Positions 25,773-33,882 of a stretch of 64,000 nucleotides of DNA are shown here, piece after piece. Source of the DNA: Halomicroarcula saliterrae. Lineage in GTDB: Archaea > Halobacteriota > Halobacteria > Halobacteriales > Haloarculaceae. The stretch is taken from contig NZ_JAMQON010000004.1 of NCBI RefSeq assembly GCF_031624395.1, positions 240,988 to 304,987 on the forward strand. The letters are read 5' to 3'. The notes under the pieces were generated by a model, which did no database searches, was not told where the DNA came from, and saw only the letters and a list, made by a program, of their open reading frames with translations. The translations under genes and the position numbers were made by a program. How positions within the stretch are numbered: position 1 is the stretch's first letter; every line of letters starts with the position of its first letter.

Positions 25773-27134
25773 TCAAAACACCATCCCGGTGACGTTCCTG
25801 ACGACGATTATCCAGACGATACTGGCGACGCCGAGCACGAGCGTCGCGAGGGTCCAGGCCCGGTAGGCGGTCGCCGTCTCCATGTCCGAGAACTCCGTGA
25901 TGATCCAGAAGTACGAGTCGTTGGCGTGGCTCACAGTCATGGCGCCGGCACCGATAGCCAGCACCGCGAACACCCGCCCCAGCTCGCCCGCCAGCCCGAG
26001 CGTCCCGAGCAGCGGGTTGATGAGACTCGCCGTCGTGAGGATGGCGACCGTCGAGGAGCCAAGCGCCGTCTTGAGCGCGGCGGCGATGACGAACGCGGCG
26101 AGCAGCCCGACCCCGAGCCCGCCGAAGGCGTTGCTGACGAGGTCCTGGAAGGGGAGTTCGCCGAGGACGTTGCCGAACGCGCCGCCGGCTCCGGTGACCG
26201 CGAGAATCACGGCCGCGTTCTTCAGACCGTCGCTGACCCAGTCGTCGATTATCTCCGACCCGTAGGTCGGGACGATACCGAAGGCGACGAACGCCCCGGC
26301 CAGCAGCGCTACCGCGGGGTCGCCGACGAACAGGAGCCAGCGCTGGACCGGGCCGGTGATATACGCCGGGTCGTCAGCCGACGGGAACGCGGCGATGCTC
26401 CCGATGGCGATGAGGACGATGGGGACGATGAGCGGCGCGAAGGAGGCGCCCTTCGAGGGGAGGTCACCGTACTCGTTTTTTATCTCTTCGACGGTTCGTT
26501 CCGGGTTGGGGTCGATGTGGAAGCGTGAGGCGACCCGCTGGGCCCACTGTGCAGCGACGAACGTGACGGGGATGCTGATGACGATGCCGGCGATCATCAC
26601 GAGCCCGATGTCCGCCCCGAGAATCCCGGCGGCGGCGATGGGCCCGGGCGTCGGCGGGACGAAGACGTGGGTCACGTAGAGGCCGCCAGCGAGCGCGACG
26701 GCCAGCGTCGACAGCGACAGCTTCGAGCGCTCCGCGAGCGCGCGGTTGAGCCCCGAGAGAATCACGAACCCGGAGTCACAGAACACCGGGATGCTCACCA
26801 CGCTGCCGGTGACAGCCATGACCTCCTCGGTGTACTCCTCGCCGACGACGTCGAGGATGCTCTCTGCGATGACGACGGCCGCGCCCGACCGTTCGAGCAC
26901 CGTCCCGATAATCGTCCCCGCGAGGATGACGATACCGATGTACGCGAGGATGTCGCCAAAGCCCTCCGTGACGAGGTTGGCGGCCGACTGCGGGCCGATG
27001 CCACCGAGCAGCGCGGTGGCGTAGGCCGCGATGAGGAGCGTCAGGAACGCGTGCAGGTCGAGCTTCGCCGTCGCGACGATGATGAAGGCGACGGCACCGA
27101 CGAGCAACACGACGAGTGGAATACCTGTTAACAT
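25773..27134 (-). CDS. GntP-family gluconate/glycerate:proton symporter
   Basis: 453 aa from the ATG at 27132-27134 (MLTGIPLVVLLVG). It is a very hydrophobic protein with about 12 to 14 membrane helices, including VSIPVFCDSGFVILSGLNRALA and FVPPTPGPIAAAGILGADIG, both family signatures of GntP. Members take up gluconate, glycerate or related hydroxy acids. It ends six bases from the end of the glycerate kinase gene on the opposite strand, which suggests glycerate as a substrate, though this is inference. Confidence 0.86.
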   Translation of the reverse strand: MLTGIPLVVLLVGAVAFIIVATAKLDLHAFLTLLIAAYATALLGGIGPQSAANLVTEGFGDILAYIGIVILAGTIIGTVLERSGAAVVIAESILDVVGEEYTEEVMAVTGSVVSIPVFCDSGFVILSGLNRALAERSKLSLSTLAVALAGGLYVTHVFVPPTPGPIAAAGILGADIGLVMIAGIVISIPVTFVAAQWAQRVASRFHIDPNPERTVEEIKNEYGDLPSKGASFAPLIVPIVLIAIGSIAAFPSADDPAYITGPVQRWLLFVGDPAVALLAGAFVAFGIVPTYGSEIIDDWVSDGLKNAAVILAVTGAGGAFGNVLGELPFQDLVSNAFGGLGVGLLAAFVIAAALKTALGSSTVAILTTASLINPLLGTLGLAGELGRVFAVLAIGAGAMTVSHANDSYFWIITEFSDMETATAYRAWTLATLVLGVASIVWIIVVRNVTGMVF

Positions 27135-27269
27135 TTCACACACCTAGAAATACAGATACTATTCTGACACGATTGGCTCTTTCGGTGGCGTTCGCCACCC
27201 GGCGAGCGCGACGGTGGCAAACTCCTCCGGTCGCACAACGCTTATTCACGGTTCGCCCTTCGCCCCGGT

Positions 27270-27935
27270 ATGGATATCGCGTTACTCGGCGGCACCGGCG
27301 ACATCGGTGAAGGGCTCGCCCTGCGCTGGGCGGACGACACGAACCACACCGTCATCGTCGGCTCGCGTGACGCCGACAAGGCCGCGGCGAAAGCCGAGGA
27401 GTACGAGGCGGAACTGGACAGCCGCGGCCGCGAAGTCGAGATAGCCGGGCTGGCAAACGAGGACGCCACCGCTCGCGCCGACGTGGTCGTGACGGCCGTC
27501 CCGGCCTACCACCTCACGGACACCGTCGAGGCGGTCGCCGACGAGCTCGGCGACGCTATCCTCGTCTCCCCCGCCGTCGGGATGAAACGCGACGAGGACG
27601 GGTTCCACTACAACCGCCCCGGCGTCGGCAGCGTCACCCAGCTCGCCGCGAAGGCCGCCCCCGATGGGACGCCCGTCGTCGGCGCGTTCCACAACCTCGC
27701 GGCCGGCCGGCTGGCCGACCTCGAAGCGGAGCTGGAGTGGGACACCATCGTCGTCGGCGACGACAGGGACGCGAAGGCGACCGTCTCCGAACTCGCCGAG
27801 GGCATCGAGGGTCTGCGCGCGCTCGACGGCGGCCCGCTCGCCAACGCCGCCGAGGTCGAGGGGCTGACCCCGCTGCTCATCAACGTCGCCCGCCACAACG
27901 ACGGCCTGCACGACCTGGGCGTGCAGTTCCGCTAG
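27270..27935 (+). CDS. npdG: F420H2:NADP+ oxidoreductase-like protein (NpdG)
   Basis: 221 aa. The N-terminal Rossmann motif LLGGTGDIGEGLALRWA is followed by VIVGSRDADKA, the NADP-binding loop. DVVVTAVPAYHLTDTVEAVADEL and GAFHNLAAGRLADLE match the NpdG/F420-dependent NADP reductase family, which transfers hydride between coenzyme F420 and NADP. Haloarchaea make F420, so this is plausible. The gene stands alone, divergent from the GntP gene with 135 bases between, and is followed by the repeat region. Confidence 0.85.
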   Translation: MDIALLGGTGDIGEGLALRWADDTNHTVIVGSRDADKAAAKAEEYEAELDSRGREVEIAGLANEDATARADVVVTAVPAYHLTDTVEAVADELGDAILVSPAVGMKRDEDGFHYNRPGVGSVTQLAAKAAPDGTPVVGAFHNLAAGRLADLEAELEWDTIVVGDDRDAKATVSELAEGIEGLRALDGGPLANAAEVEGLTPLLINVARHNDGLHDLGVQFR

Positions 27936-27971
27936 CTACCTCGGTCGTTTTTCCGGGATAGAACCGATTGT

Positions 27972-28123
27972 CGACAGCCAGAACGCTCGCTAGCTACTGC
28001 TGCTCAATAGACCCCCGACAGCCAGAAAGTCCCGCTAGCTACTGCTGCTCGACAGGCCCCCGACAGCCAGAACGCCCCGCTAGCTACTGCTGCTCGACAG
28101 ACCCCCGACAGCCAGAAAGCCCC
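27972..28123. repeat. 45-bp tandem repeats, about 3.3 units
   Basis: GCTAGCTACTGCTGCTC starts at 27989, 28034 and 28079, an exact period of 45. Each unit ends with a variant of CCCCGACAGCCAGAAAG. A partial unit (TCGACAGCCAGAACGC) precedes the first. The last unit's end (ACAGCCAGAAAGCCCC) is also the outer stem of the structure at 28108-28364. Because 45 is a multiple of three, one frame reads a 15-residue repeat, but this is unlikely to be a protein. No unique spacers occur, so it is not a CRISPR array. Confidence 0.85.
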
Positions 28124-28364
28124 GCTTGGCTAAATTCGGGGGGCTCGCTGCGCTCCTCACTCGCTACACTCGTTGCGGTGCTTACATCGCCCGCCTTCGT
28201 TTAGCCAAGCGCCCCTTTCAGTCCCGCCCATGCCGGCTGGTCAAACAGCTACGGGCGGGACTGAAAGGGGCCGACCGCTCGACGGCTGCGACTCGCTGTG
28301 CTCCTCACTTCGTTGCGGTGCTTGCGTCGTCTCGCTGCCGAGCGGTCGGGGGCTTTCTGGCTGT
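28108..28364. repeat. Nested inverted repeats forming a perfect four-way junction
   Basis: Four perfect stems abut without an unpaired base at the junction. Stem A: 28108-28123 with 28349-28364 (16 bp). Stem B: 28124-28134 with 28200-28210 (11 bp). Stem C: 28211-28229 with 28253-28271 (19 bp, GCCCCTTTCAGTCCCGCCC). Stem D: 28272-28281 with 28339-28348 (10 bp). The loops of B and D are homologous to each other. The sequence lies between the F420 reductase gene and the J-domain ferredoxin gene. Function is unknown. Confidence 0.85.
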
Positions 28365-28468
28365 ACTGAACCGCTCCAGCAGCACTCACACCACCAAACC
28401 CAACCTTTCCCAGCCGCAATTTGGGGCGATTGCACACAGTTTTTGACGGCAGGGTCCTACGGGCCGGT

Positions 28469-29155
28469 GTGGCGTCCCCATACGAGATTCTCGGCGTCGA
28501 CCCCGACGCGGACGAGGCCGAGATAGTCGATGCCTACCGGGAGCGCGTCAAGGAGACCCATCCGGACCAGGGCGGGTCGACAGAGGCGTTCCTCGCAGTG
28601 AAAACTGCCTTCGAGCGCATCGAGAACGGCTGGCGACCCGGCGACGCCGTCCCGGAGAGCGACGTGCCCGGAGCGCCGACGGGGACCACGGACGCCGACG
28701 AGGCGGCCGGCCCAGCGGAGCCCTCGGAGCCCGAGGGCGTCAGGGTCGAGTATCTGAACTACGAGGTGATGGCGGACAAGCTGTGGGAGCTGACCGACGA
28801 CGACCTCTTCGAGAAGGCGGCCGACGGCGGGCTCACCCCCGAGGACTACGGGGAGTTCTACGTCCGGGACAGCGAGTCGCTGCTGGAGGCCGCCGAGCGC
28901 CAGGGGTACGCCTGGCCCTTCGCCTGTCGAGGCGGGGCCTGCACGAACTGCGCCGTCGCCGTCGTCGAGGGGGAGATGCCCTCGCCGTCGAGCCATATCC
29001 TGCCGAAGGAGCTCCACGACCGCGGCATCCGCCTCTCCTGTATCGTCGCGCCGGAGACGGACGCGAAAATCGTCTACAACGTCAAACACCTGCCGGCGGT
29101 CCAGGACCTCCTGCTTCCGGCCAGCCGGTTCGAGGCGTCGTCGTCGACCGATTGA
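28469..29155 (+). CDS. J-domain/[2Fe-2S] ferredoxin fusion protein
   Basis: 228 aa from GTG 28469 (codes VASPYEILGVD). Residues 1-50 are a J-domain with the HPD tripeptide (VKETHPDQGG) that would stimulate a DnaK ATPase. After an acidic linker, residues about 95-210 are a haloarchaeal plant-type ferredoxin with the cluster ligands CRGGACTNC and a fourth Cys in LSCIVAP. The fusion could deliver or repair iron-sulfur clusters, or simply localise the chaperone. A frame from TTG 28421 extends the N-terminus but lacks support. Confidence 0.83.
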   Translation: MASPYEILGVDPDADEAEIVDAYRERVKETHPDQGGSTEAFLAVKTAFERIENGWRPGDAVPESDVPGAPTGTTDADEAAGPAEPSEPEGVRVEYLNYEVMADKLWELTDDDLFEKAADGGLTPEDYGEFYVRDSESLLEAAERQGYAWPFACRGGACTNCAVAVVEGEMPSPSSHILPKELHDRGIRLSCIVAPETDAKIVYNVKHLPAVQDLLLPASRFEASSSTD

Positions 29156-29358
29156 GGAGCCCCGGCGGTGGCCGTGAGCGCGTTTCATCGCGCGAAGGCG
29201 GGGAAGGGCAGGCTGGCAGTGTGAGTGTTCTGCGCCGAACGCGCGGTTTCACCGAATCCTCGCTTCGCTCGGACTCGGCCGTTGTTCCCCGCGTTTTCGC
29301 GAGGCGGTCCCGCAGCCCGCCGTAGGTGGCAGAGGGGACCCGACGAAGTGAAAAGTGG

Positions 29359-29625
29359 CTACGCGGAGGCCTGCGTCAGCGCGTCCTCGATGTCCTCGGC
29401 CTGCGTGACGCCGACGAACCGCTCGACGATGCCGTCGTCGTTCTCGACGATGAGCGTCGGGAGCGACCGGACCTGGTACTCGTTGGCCACGTCCTGTTCC
29501 TCGTCGACGTCGATCTTCTCGAACTCGACGTCGCCCCACTCCTCCTCTAAGTCCTCGAGGATGGGGTCCTGTGTCTTGCAGGGGCCGCACCAATCGGCGT
29601 AGAAGTCCTTTAGCGTGACAGCCAT
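29359..29625 (-). CDS. Thioredoxin
   Basis: 88 aa from the ATG at 29623-29625. The active site WCGPCK is at residues 12-17 and the cis-proline motif LPTL is in the second half. This is a compact thioredoxin that reduces protein disulfides in the cytoplasm. The C-terminus is acidic. A frame extended to 29670 adds 15 residues with no counterpart. It is convergent with the ferredoxin fusion and divergent from the Sec61-beta gene by 104 bases. The gap 29156-29358 holds no gene. Confidence 0.92.
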   Translation of the reverse strand: MAVTLKDFYADWCGPCKTQDPILEDLEEEWGDVEFEKIDVDEEQDVANEYQVRSLPTLIVENDDGIVERFVGVTQAEDIEDALTQASA

Positions 29626-29729
29626 GGTTCTCTTCCGACTAAACTGTGCGTTCTGATAAGGATTGTCCATGTGGGCGCGAACAAAGCGAACCCGAAAAGC
29701 TTACTCCACGCGAGCGGAGACTGAGAGGT

Positions 29730-29903
29730 ATGAGCAGCGACAGCGGCGGACTGATGTCGAGTGCCGGACTGGTCCGGTACTTCGACGCCGAGGACCAGAA
29801 CACTATCCGAATCGACCCGCGTACTATCGTCGCCTTCGGTGTCCTCTTTGGCGCGCTCGTGCTCGTCCTGAACGCCATTATCCAGACCGGCAGCGGCCTG
29901 TAG
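29730..29903 (+). CDS. Preprotein translocase subunit Sec61-beta (SecG)
   Basis: 57 aa from the ATG at 29730. The sequence [18 protein letters not shown] followed by [18 protein letters not shown], with a single C-terminal membrane helix, is the signature of archaeal Sec61-beta. It associates with SecY and SecE in the translocon. The upstream frame from 29646 is not used because the family starts at MSS. The gene has its own promoter and is divergent from thioredoxin. Confidence 0.94.
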   Translation: MSSDSGGLMSSAGLVRYFDAEDQNTIRIDPRTIVAFGVLFGALVLVLNAIIQTGSGL

Positions 29904-30014
29904 ACGCGGTACTTTCTGCCGATTCGGACGGTGAAGCCAGCGGCAGCGTCCGAGCGCTCCGGCTGGCCGCACGGAGTCCACGTGGCTTAATTTACTACGG
30001 CGCGACTGGCCGAT

Positions 30015-30389
30015 ATGCACTTCACGCAGCGCGAACAGGCCGCGCTCCGCGAGGCCGGGATGGACCAGGAGACCATCGCTGGGGCCTCCGAGGCGGTCGT
30101 CGCAGCGACCAGCGAGGCGGCCGACGAACTCGAAGCGTTCTTCGCCGACATGGAGACGGTGTACTCGGATATGGACATCGCTCACAGCAGCAGCGATATC
30201 CAGGAACACGCCCTCGACTACGTCGACCTGTACACCCACGCGGGCGACATCCGCGGCTACGTCCGCTTCGACACGTGGGGCGTCCCGGTCGAGGGCGGGC
30301 GGGTGTTGACCGACGGGAAAGTCGAGTTGACGCTGGGGCCGACGGTCGACGGGCGGGTCCGTTTTGCCGGCGACGAGGACGCTCTATGA
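30015..30389 (+). CDS. Conserved haloarchaeal hypothetical protein
   Basis: 124 aa, mainly acidic. The N-terminal half (FTQREQAALREAGMDQETI and an Ala/Glu-rich stretch) is predicted helical and could form a coiled coil; the C-terminal half is beta-rich (YVRFDTWGVPVEGGRVLTDGKVELTLGP). No domain was recognised. The stop overlaps the ATG of the FAU-1 gene (ATGA), so the two are translationally coupled; a role in RNA processing is possible but not shown. Confidence 0.65.
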   Translation: MHFTQREQAALREAGMDQETIAGASEAVVAATSEAADELEAFFADMETVYSDMDIAHSSSDIQEHALDYVDLYTHAGDIRGYVRFDTWGVPVEGGRVLTDGKVELTLGPTVDGRVRFAGDEDAL

Positions 30390-31786
30390 GCGTCCGGGTC
30401 AGGGGAATCTACGCGACGGCGCTGACCCGGCTGTTGACCGACGCCGGCGTCGACGTGGTGCAGGCCTCCGGTCCGATAGCGGCGCGCTTCGACGACGAGT
30501 TCGCGGTGGCACGGGCCGGCGCGACCGTCGAGACGACCGACGACGGGCAGGGCGTCGGCGTCAGCGGGGACCGCGAGACGGTCCAGCGAGTGCTCGGGGA
30601 GCTCCGCGGGGTGGGTCGGGACACGCTGGCGTGGGCCGACCCGCTCCCCGAGGGGGCCGTCTACGCCGGCGAGGTGACCGAGACGCTGGGGAGCGGCGCC
30701 GTCGTCGACTGCGGCGACGGCGAGGGGTTTCTCCCCTACTCGAACAGCGACGACCGCGTCGAGACCGGCGATCGGGTGCAGGTGCAGGTAGTCGACGGGG
30801 CCGCGCCGTGGACGGACGGCCGGCCGGTGCTCGACGGGACCGTCGCCGTCCGGGGCGAGCTGTTGACCCTGTCCCGTGGCGGGACGAACACGGCGACGGC
30901 GACCGGGCCGGCGATGCTCGACGTCGTCGCCGCCGACCCGCGGGAGGGGTGGGGCGTCTCGTGGGAAGCGGCCAGCGACGACGCCGGGTTCGACGCGCTC
31001 GCGGCGGCGCTGGAAGCGGCCAACGAGCGGGCGGCGGCCATCGACGACGCGCTCGGCGCTGCCGAGCCCGTCGGCGAGGGCGAGCCGCGCCGACAGGCCG
31101 ACGGCGGACGGACGACCTGGGTGTGGTTCGGCCGGGAGAGCCGCTTCGCGCTGGACGGGACGCGCCGGCAGGTGACCACGACGATGCGGGGCCATCACCG
31201 CGTGAAGGCGGGCTCCCGGAGCGCCAGTGCGGCCGTGGACTACGTCGAGGCGCTGTGTGACGAGCCCGGGAGCGACGCCGAGACGGACTTCCCGTTCGCC
31301 GTCACGGCCCGGCAGTTCGGCCCGCAGACCGGCGGCTCGCTCACGCTGGGCCACGGCAAGCCCGACGGGCGGCTCATCACCCTCGGCCGGGCGGACGTGC
31401 AGTCGGTCGACCCCGACGGAACCGTCACCGTCGAGCGCGAGATGAGCGCCGGCGGGAGCTACGACGCGCTGGGCGTCCCGAAGGAGGCCGGCGATGTCGC
31501 CGAGACGAAGCTGAAGGAGGGGCGGTGGTGGTATCCGACGGTGTACCGCGACAGCGAGGGCGCGACGAAGGGCACCTACGTCAACGTCTGTACGCCGGTC
31601 GAGATATTCCCGGACACCGCCCGCTACGTCGACCTGCACGTCGACGTCGTCAAACACGCCGACGGGACCGTGGAACGCGTCGACGACGACGAGCTCGACG
31701 CGGCGGTCGCGGCGGGCGACGTGCCCGAGGAACTGGCCGAGCAGGCCCGGAGCGTCGCGGCGGCGGTGGCGAGCGCGCTGTCGTAG
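30386..31786 (+). CDS. RNA-binding protein/ribonuclease FAU-1
   Basis: 466 aa from the ATG at 30386, overlapping the previous stop. An S1-like N-terminal part (GAVYAGEVTETLGSGAVVDCGDGEGFLPYSN) is followed by a long acidic middle and a DUF402-type C-terminal domain (GSLTLGHGKPDGRLITLGRADVQ, then EIFPDTARYVDLHVDVV). This is the archaeal FAU-1/AU-1 family, related to RNase E/G and shown in other archaea to bind AU-rich RNA and cleave rRNA precursors. The catalytic activity here is inferred. Confidence 0.85.
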   Translation: MSVRVRGIYATALTRLLTDAGVDVVQASGPIAARFDDEFAVARAGATVETTDDGQGVGVSGDRETVQRVLGELRGVGRDTLAWADPLPEGAVYAGEVTETLGSGAVVDCGDGEGFLPYSNSDDRVETGDRVQVQVVDGAAPWTDGRPVLDGTVAVRGELLTLSRGGTNTATATGPAMLDVVAADPREGWGVSWEAASDDAGFDALAAALEAANERAAAIDDALGAAEPVGEGEPRRQADGGRTTWVWFGRESRFALDGTRRQVTTTMRGHHRVKAGSRSASAAVDYVEALCDEPGSDAETDFPFAVTARQFGPQTGGSLTLGHGKPDGRLITLGRADVQSVDPDGTVTVEREMSAGGSYDALGVPKEAGDVAETKLKEGRWWYPTVYRDSEGATKGTYVNVCTPVEIFPDTARYVDLHVDVVKHADGTVERVDDDELDAAVAAGDVPEELAEQARSVAAAVASALS

Positions 31787-31787
31787 A

Positions 31788-33143
31788 CTACTGCCGGCGG
31801 GCGAGTCGCCACGCGCCCAGCCCGACCGCTGCGAGCGCCGCGGCGATACCGAACCCGTCGCCGCCCGCGCCCGTGGCGTTCTCGGTCCGGGTCGGTGCGC
31901 CGACGGCCGGGTCGGGGAACGTGTAGACGCCCGGCGAGATATCGGAGTCGAGGGCGGCGGTGTTCGCGGCCAGAAAACAGCCCGCACCCCGCTGGGCGGT
32001 CCAGAACGAGGTCGTCGAGCTGTCGCGCCACCGGAATATCTCCCGGGGCTGGCTCGGTTCGCGCACGTCGTGGACCCTGACGCCGCCCTCGTACCACGCC
32101 GAGTACAGGCGGCCGTCGGTGAGCTCGAAGTTGTGCGCCGTCGTCAACACGCCGCCCCGCGTCGGGTCGCTCGTCGGCGGCGGGTCGACGGTCGCGAGCG
32201 ACTCGGGTGCGCGCGGGTCGCTGATGTCGAACAGCTCGATGCCGCTGGGGCCGCCGCTGCCGTCGTCGTCGCGGTCCCAGGACTCCCCGCCCACTCCCAG
32301 CAGCGTCGCGTCCTCGTCGACCGTGACGTAGTGGTCGTTGCCCGGCGGTTCGGTGCGTTCGGTCCGGGGGTCCGAGACGGCCGCGAGCGCCTCGCGACTG
32401 CGCCCCCGAACGCGGGAGACGAGCGAGATATCCGCCGGGTCGGAGACGTCCAGAATCCACGTCCCGGCGTCCCAGTAGGCGAGGTAGGCGCGGTCGCCCC
32501 GGACCGTCACGTCGTGGAGCGGACGGAGGGAGGGCGAGACCTCGGCCCACCGCTCGTCGGCGGCACCCAGCGACCACGACCCGACCGCCTCGCCGGTTCG
32601 GGTGTCGACGACGACGAGCGGGTTGTCCGTGCGGCTGTTCGCGGTGACGTAAGCGTAGCGCCCGTCGAAATCGCAGTTGTGGACACGCGTGTCGAGTTCG
32701 ACGGCGGTGACCCGCTCTGGCGTCTGGCGGTCGCTCACGTCGAAGACGACGAGCCCGTGGGCGCCCTCGGCGGGGTTTGCGGGACCGACGACCAGCAGCC
32801 GGTCGTCCCGGAGGGCGAGGTCCTGGACCTCCTGCATCGGACCGTCGGCGCTGTCGGCGAGCAGGTCGGTCCGCTCGGCCAGTAGCCGGGGGTTGCTCGG
32901 AGAGACGACGTCGACCAGAGCGATGCCAGCCCCGGTGGCGACGTAGGCGGTGTGACCGTCGGGGCTGGTGACGAGCTCGCGGGCACCCGAGAGCGACAGC
33001 GTCCCCAGCGGCTCGCCCCCGGTCGGCGTCCCGGCCGGTGTCGAACTTCCGTCGTCGGTGGGGAGCGGGTGGGCGGAAGCAGTGCCGACGGCACCGCCGG
33101 CGCTCGCGGTCGCGAGCGACTGGAGGAGGGTGCGACGACGCAT
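31788..33143 (-). CDS. Exported LVIVD-repeat protein with PGF-CTERM-like tail
   Basis: 451 aa. The N-terminus MRRRTLLQSLATASAGGAVGTASA has the twin-arginine motif and a signal-peptide core. The body is a beta-propeller of LVIVD-type repeats (GLVVFDVSDRQTPERV, LVVVDTRTGEAVG, TWILDVSDPADISLV, IELFDISDPRAPESL). The C-terminus has a low-complexity linker and a hydrophobic helix with basic end (GFGIAAALAAVGLGAWRLARRQ), similar to the PGF-CTERM signal cut by archaeosortase A. It is probably surface-attached. The substrate or partner is unknown. Confidence 0.8.
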   Translation of the reverse strand: MRRRTLLQSLATASAGGAVGTASAHPLPTDDGSSTPAGTPTGGEPLGTLSLSGARELVTSPDGHTAYVATGAGIALVDVVSPSNPRLLAERTDLLADSADGPMQEVQDLALRDDRLLVVGPANPAEGAHGLVVFDVSDRQTPERVTAVELDTRVHNCDFDGRYAYVTANSRTDNPLVVVDTRTGEAVGSWSLGAADERWAEVSPSLRPLHDVTVRGDRAYLAYWDAGTWILDVSDPADISLVSRVRGRSREALAAVSDPRTERTEPPGNDHYVTVDEDATLLGVGGESWDRDDDGSGGPSGIELFDISDPRAPESLATVDPPPTSDPTRGGVLTTAHNFELTDGRLYSAWYEGGVRVHDVREPSQPREIFRWRDSSTTSFWTAQRGAGCFLAANTAALDSDISPGVYTFPDPAVGAPTRTENATGAGGDGFGIAAALAAVGLGAWRLARRQ

Positions 33144-33180
33144 ATCTGCGGAAGGGGCGGGAGAGAAAGAAGGCTTCCGA

Positions 33181-33765
33181 CTAGTTCCCCTGAATCGCGT
33201 CGATGACCATCGCCGCGGCGATGATGGGCTCTTTCGGGACGGTCGTGGAGTCGTCGATGGTGATCTCGTAGCGGTCCTTCAGCGAGAACTGGCCGTCGAT
33301 GTTGCCGACGTGGTTGCCGTCGACGTCCGTGATCTCGTACTTGTGGGGAATCCAGCCGCCGAAGGGAATGACGTTGCGGGCGATAGTCACGAGCGCGCCC
33401 TGGGAGTTTATCTCGGCGATTTTGGCCTCGGTCCGGGCGTCGCGAATCTTCCAGGTGTCCTGCAGGAGGGAGTAGTCGTTGTCGAGGATGACGACCTCCT
33501 CGCCGGTCTGGGCGTCGCTCAGCACGTAGTTACCGGCCACGTCGAGCATGCCGCCGGCCTTGACAGTGAACACCTCGTTGCCCTCGGCGTCGACGAAGGG
33601 GAACTCCTCTTTGAGCTTGAACATCTTCTGTTTCCCCCGGATGACGACGTTCCCGGCCTTGTCCATCGCCTTGTACTTGTTTCGGATGAGGCTCTGTTCG
33701 ACGACGTACTTGTCGTCGGTCAGCTCGATGCCCTGAATGTCGTAGGACCGCTCCTGCTGGCTCAT
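33181..33765 (-). CDS. LURP-one-related (LOR) family protein
   Basis: 194 aa, beta-rich. The protein matches the LOR/YxjI fold, a twelve-stranded barrel around a helix, seen in Tubby-like proteins, with segments such as [22 protein letters not shown] and [24 protein letters not shown]. The function of LOR proteins in archaea is unknown. There is no signal peptide and no obvious catalytic motif. It is divergent from uvrA with 117 bases between the starts. Confidence 0.78.
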   Translation of the reverse strand: MSQQERSYDIQGIELTDDKYVVEQSLIRNKYKAMDKAGNVVIRGKQKMFKLKEEFPFVDAEGNEVFTVKAGGMLDVAGNYVLSDAQTGEEVVILDNDYSLLQDTWKIRDARTEAKIAEINSQGALVTIARNVIPFGGWIPHKYEITDVDGNHVGNIDGQFSLKDRYEITIDDSTTVPKEPIIAAAMVIDAIQGN

Positions 33766-33882
33766 ACCATCGAATTCTCGGATAGTAACTTGAAAGTTTG
33801 TACTGCTGTGGAGCTGGGATTACGCGAGCCACGGGGGTCAACCGACAGGGTTTCACGGCTACATTTCTTGGGAACGTCATAG

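Noticed and set aside
27972-28123. CRISPR array
   Set aside because: Units are contiguous without unique spacers, and no cas genes are in the window.
27968-28204. Open frame coding for a 15-residue Cys/Pro-rich repeat protein
   Set aside because: It exists only because the 45-bp DNA repeat is a multiple of three. It runs into the inverted-repeat element, has codon use unlike neighbours, and has no start signal.
28108-28364. tRNA gene
   Set aside because: The cloverleaf-like pairing is far too long, with loops of 23 to 65 bases. There is no T-loop or D-loop consensus and no anticodon arm.
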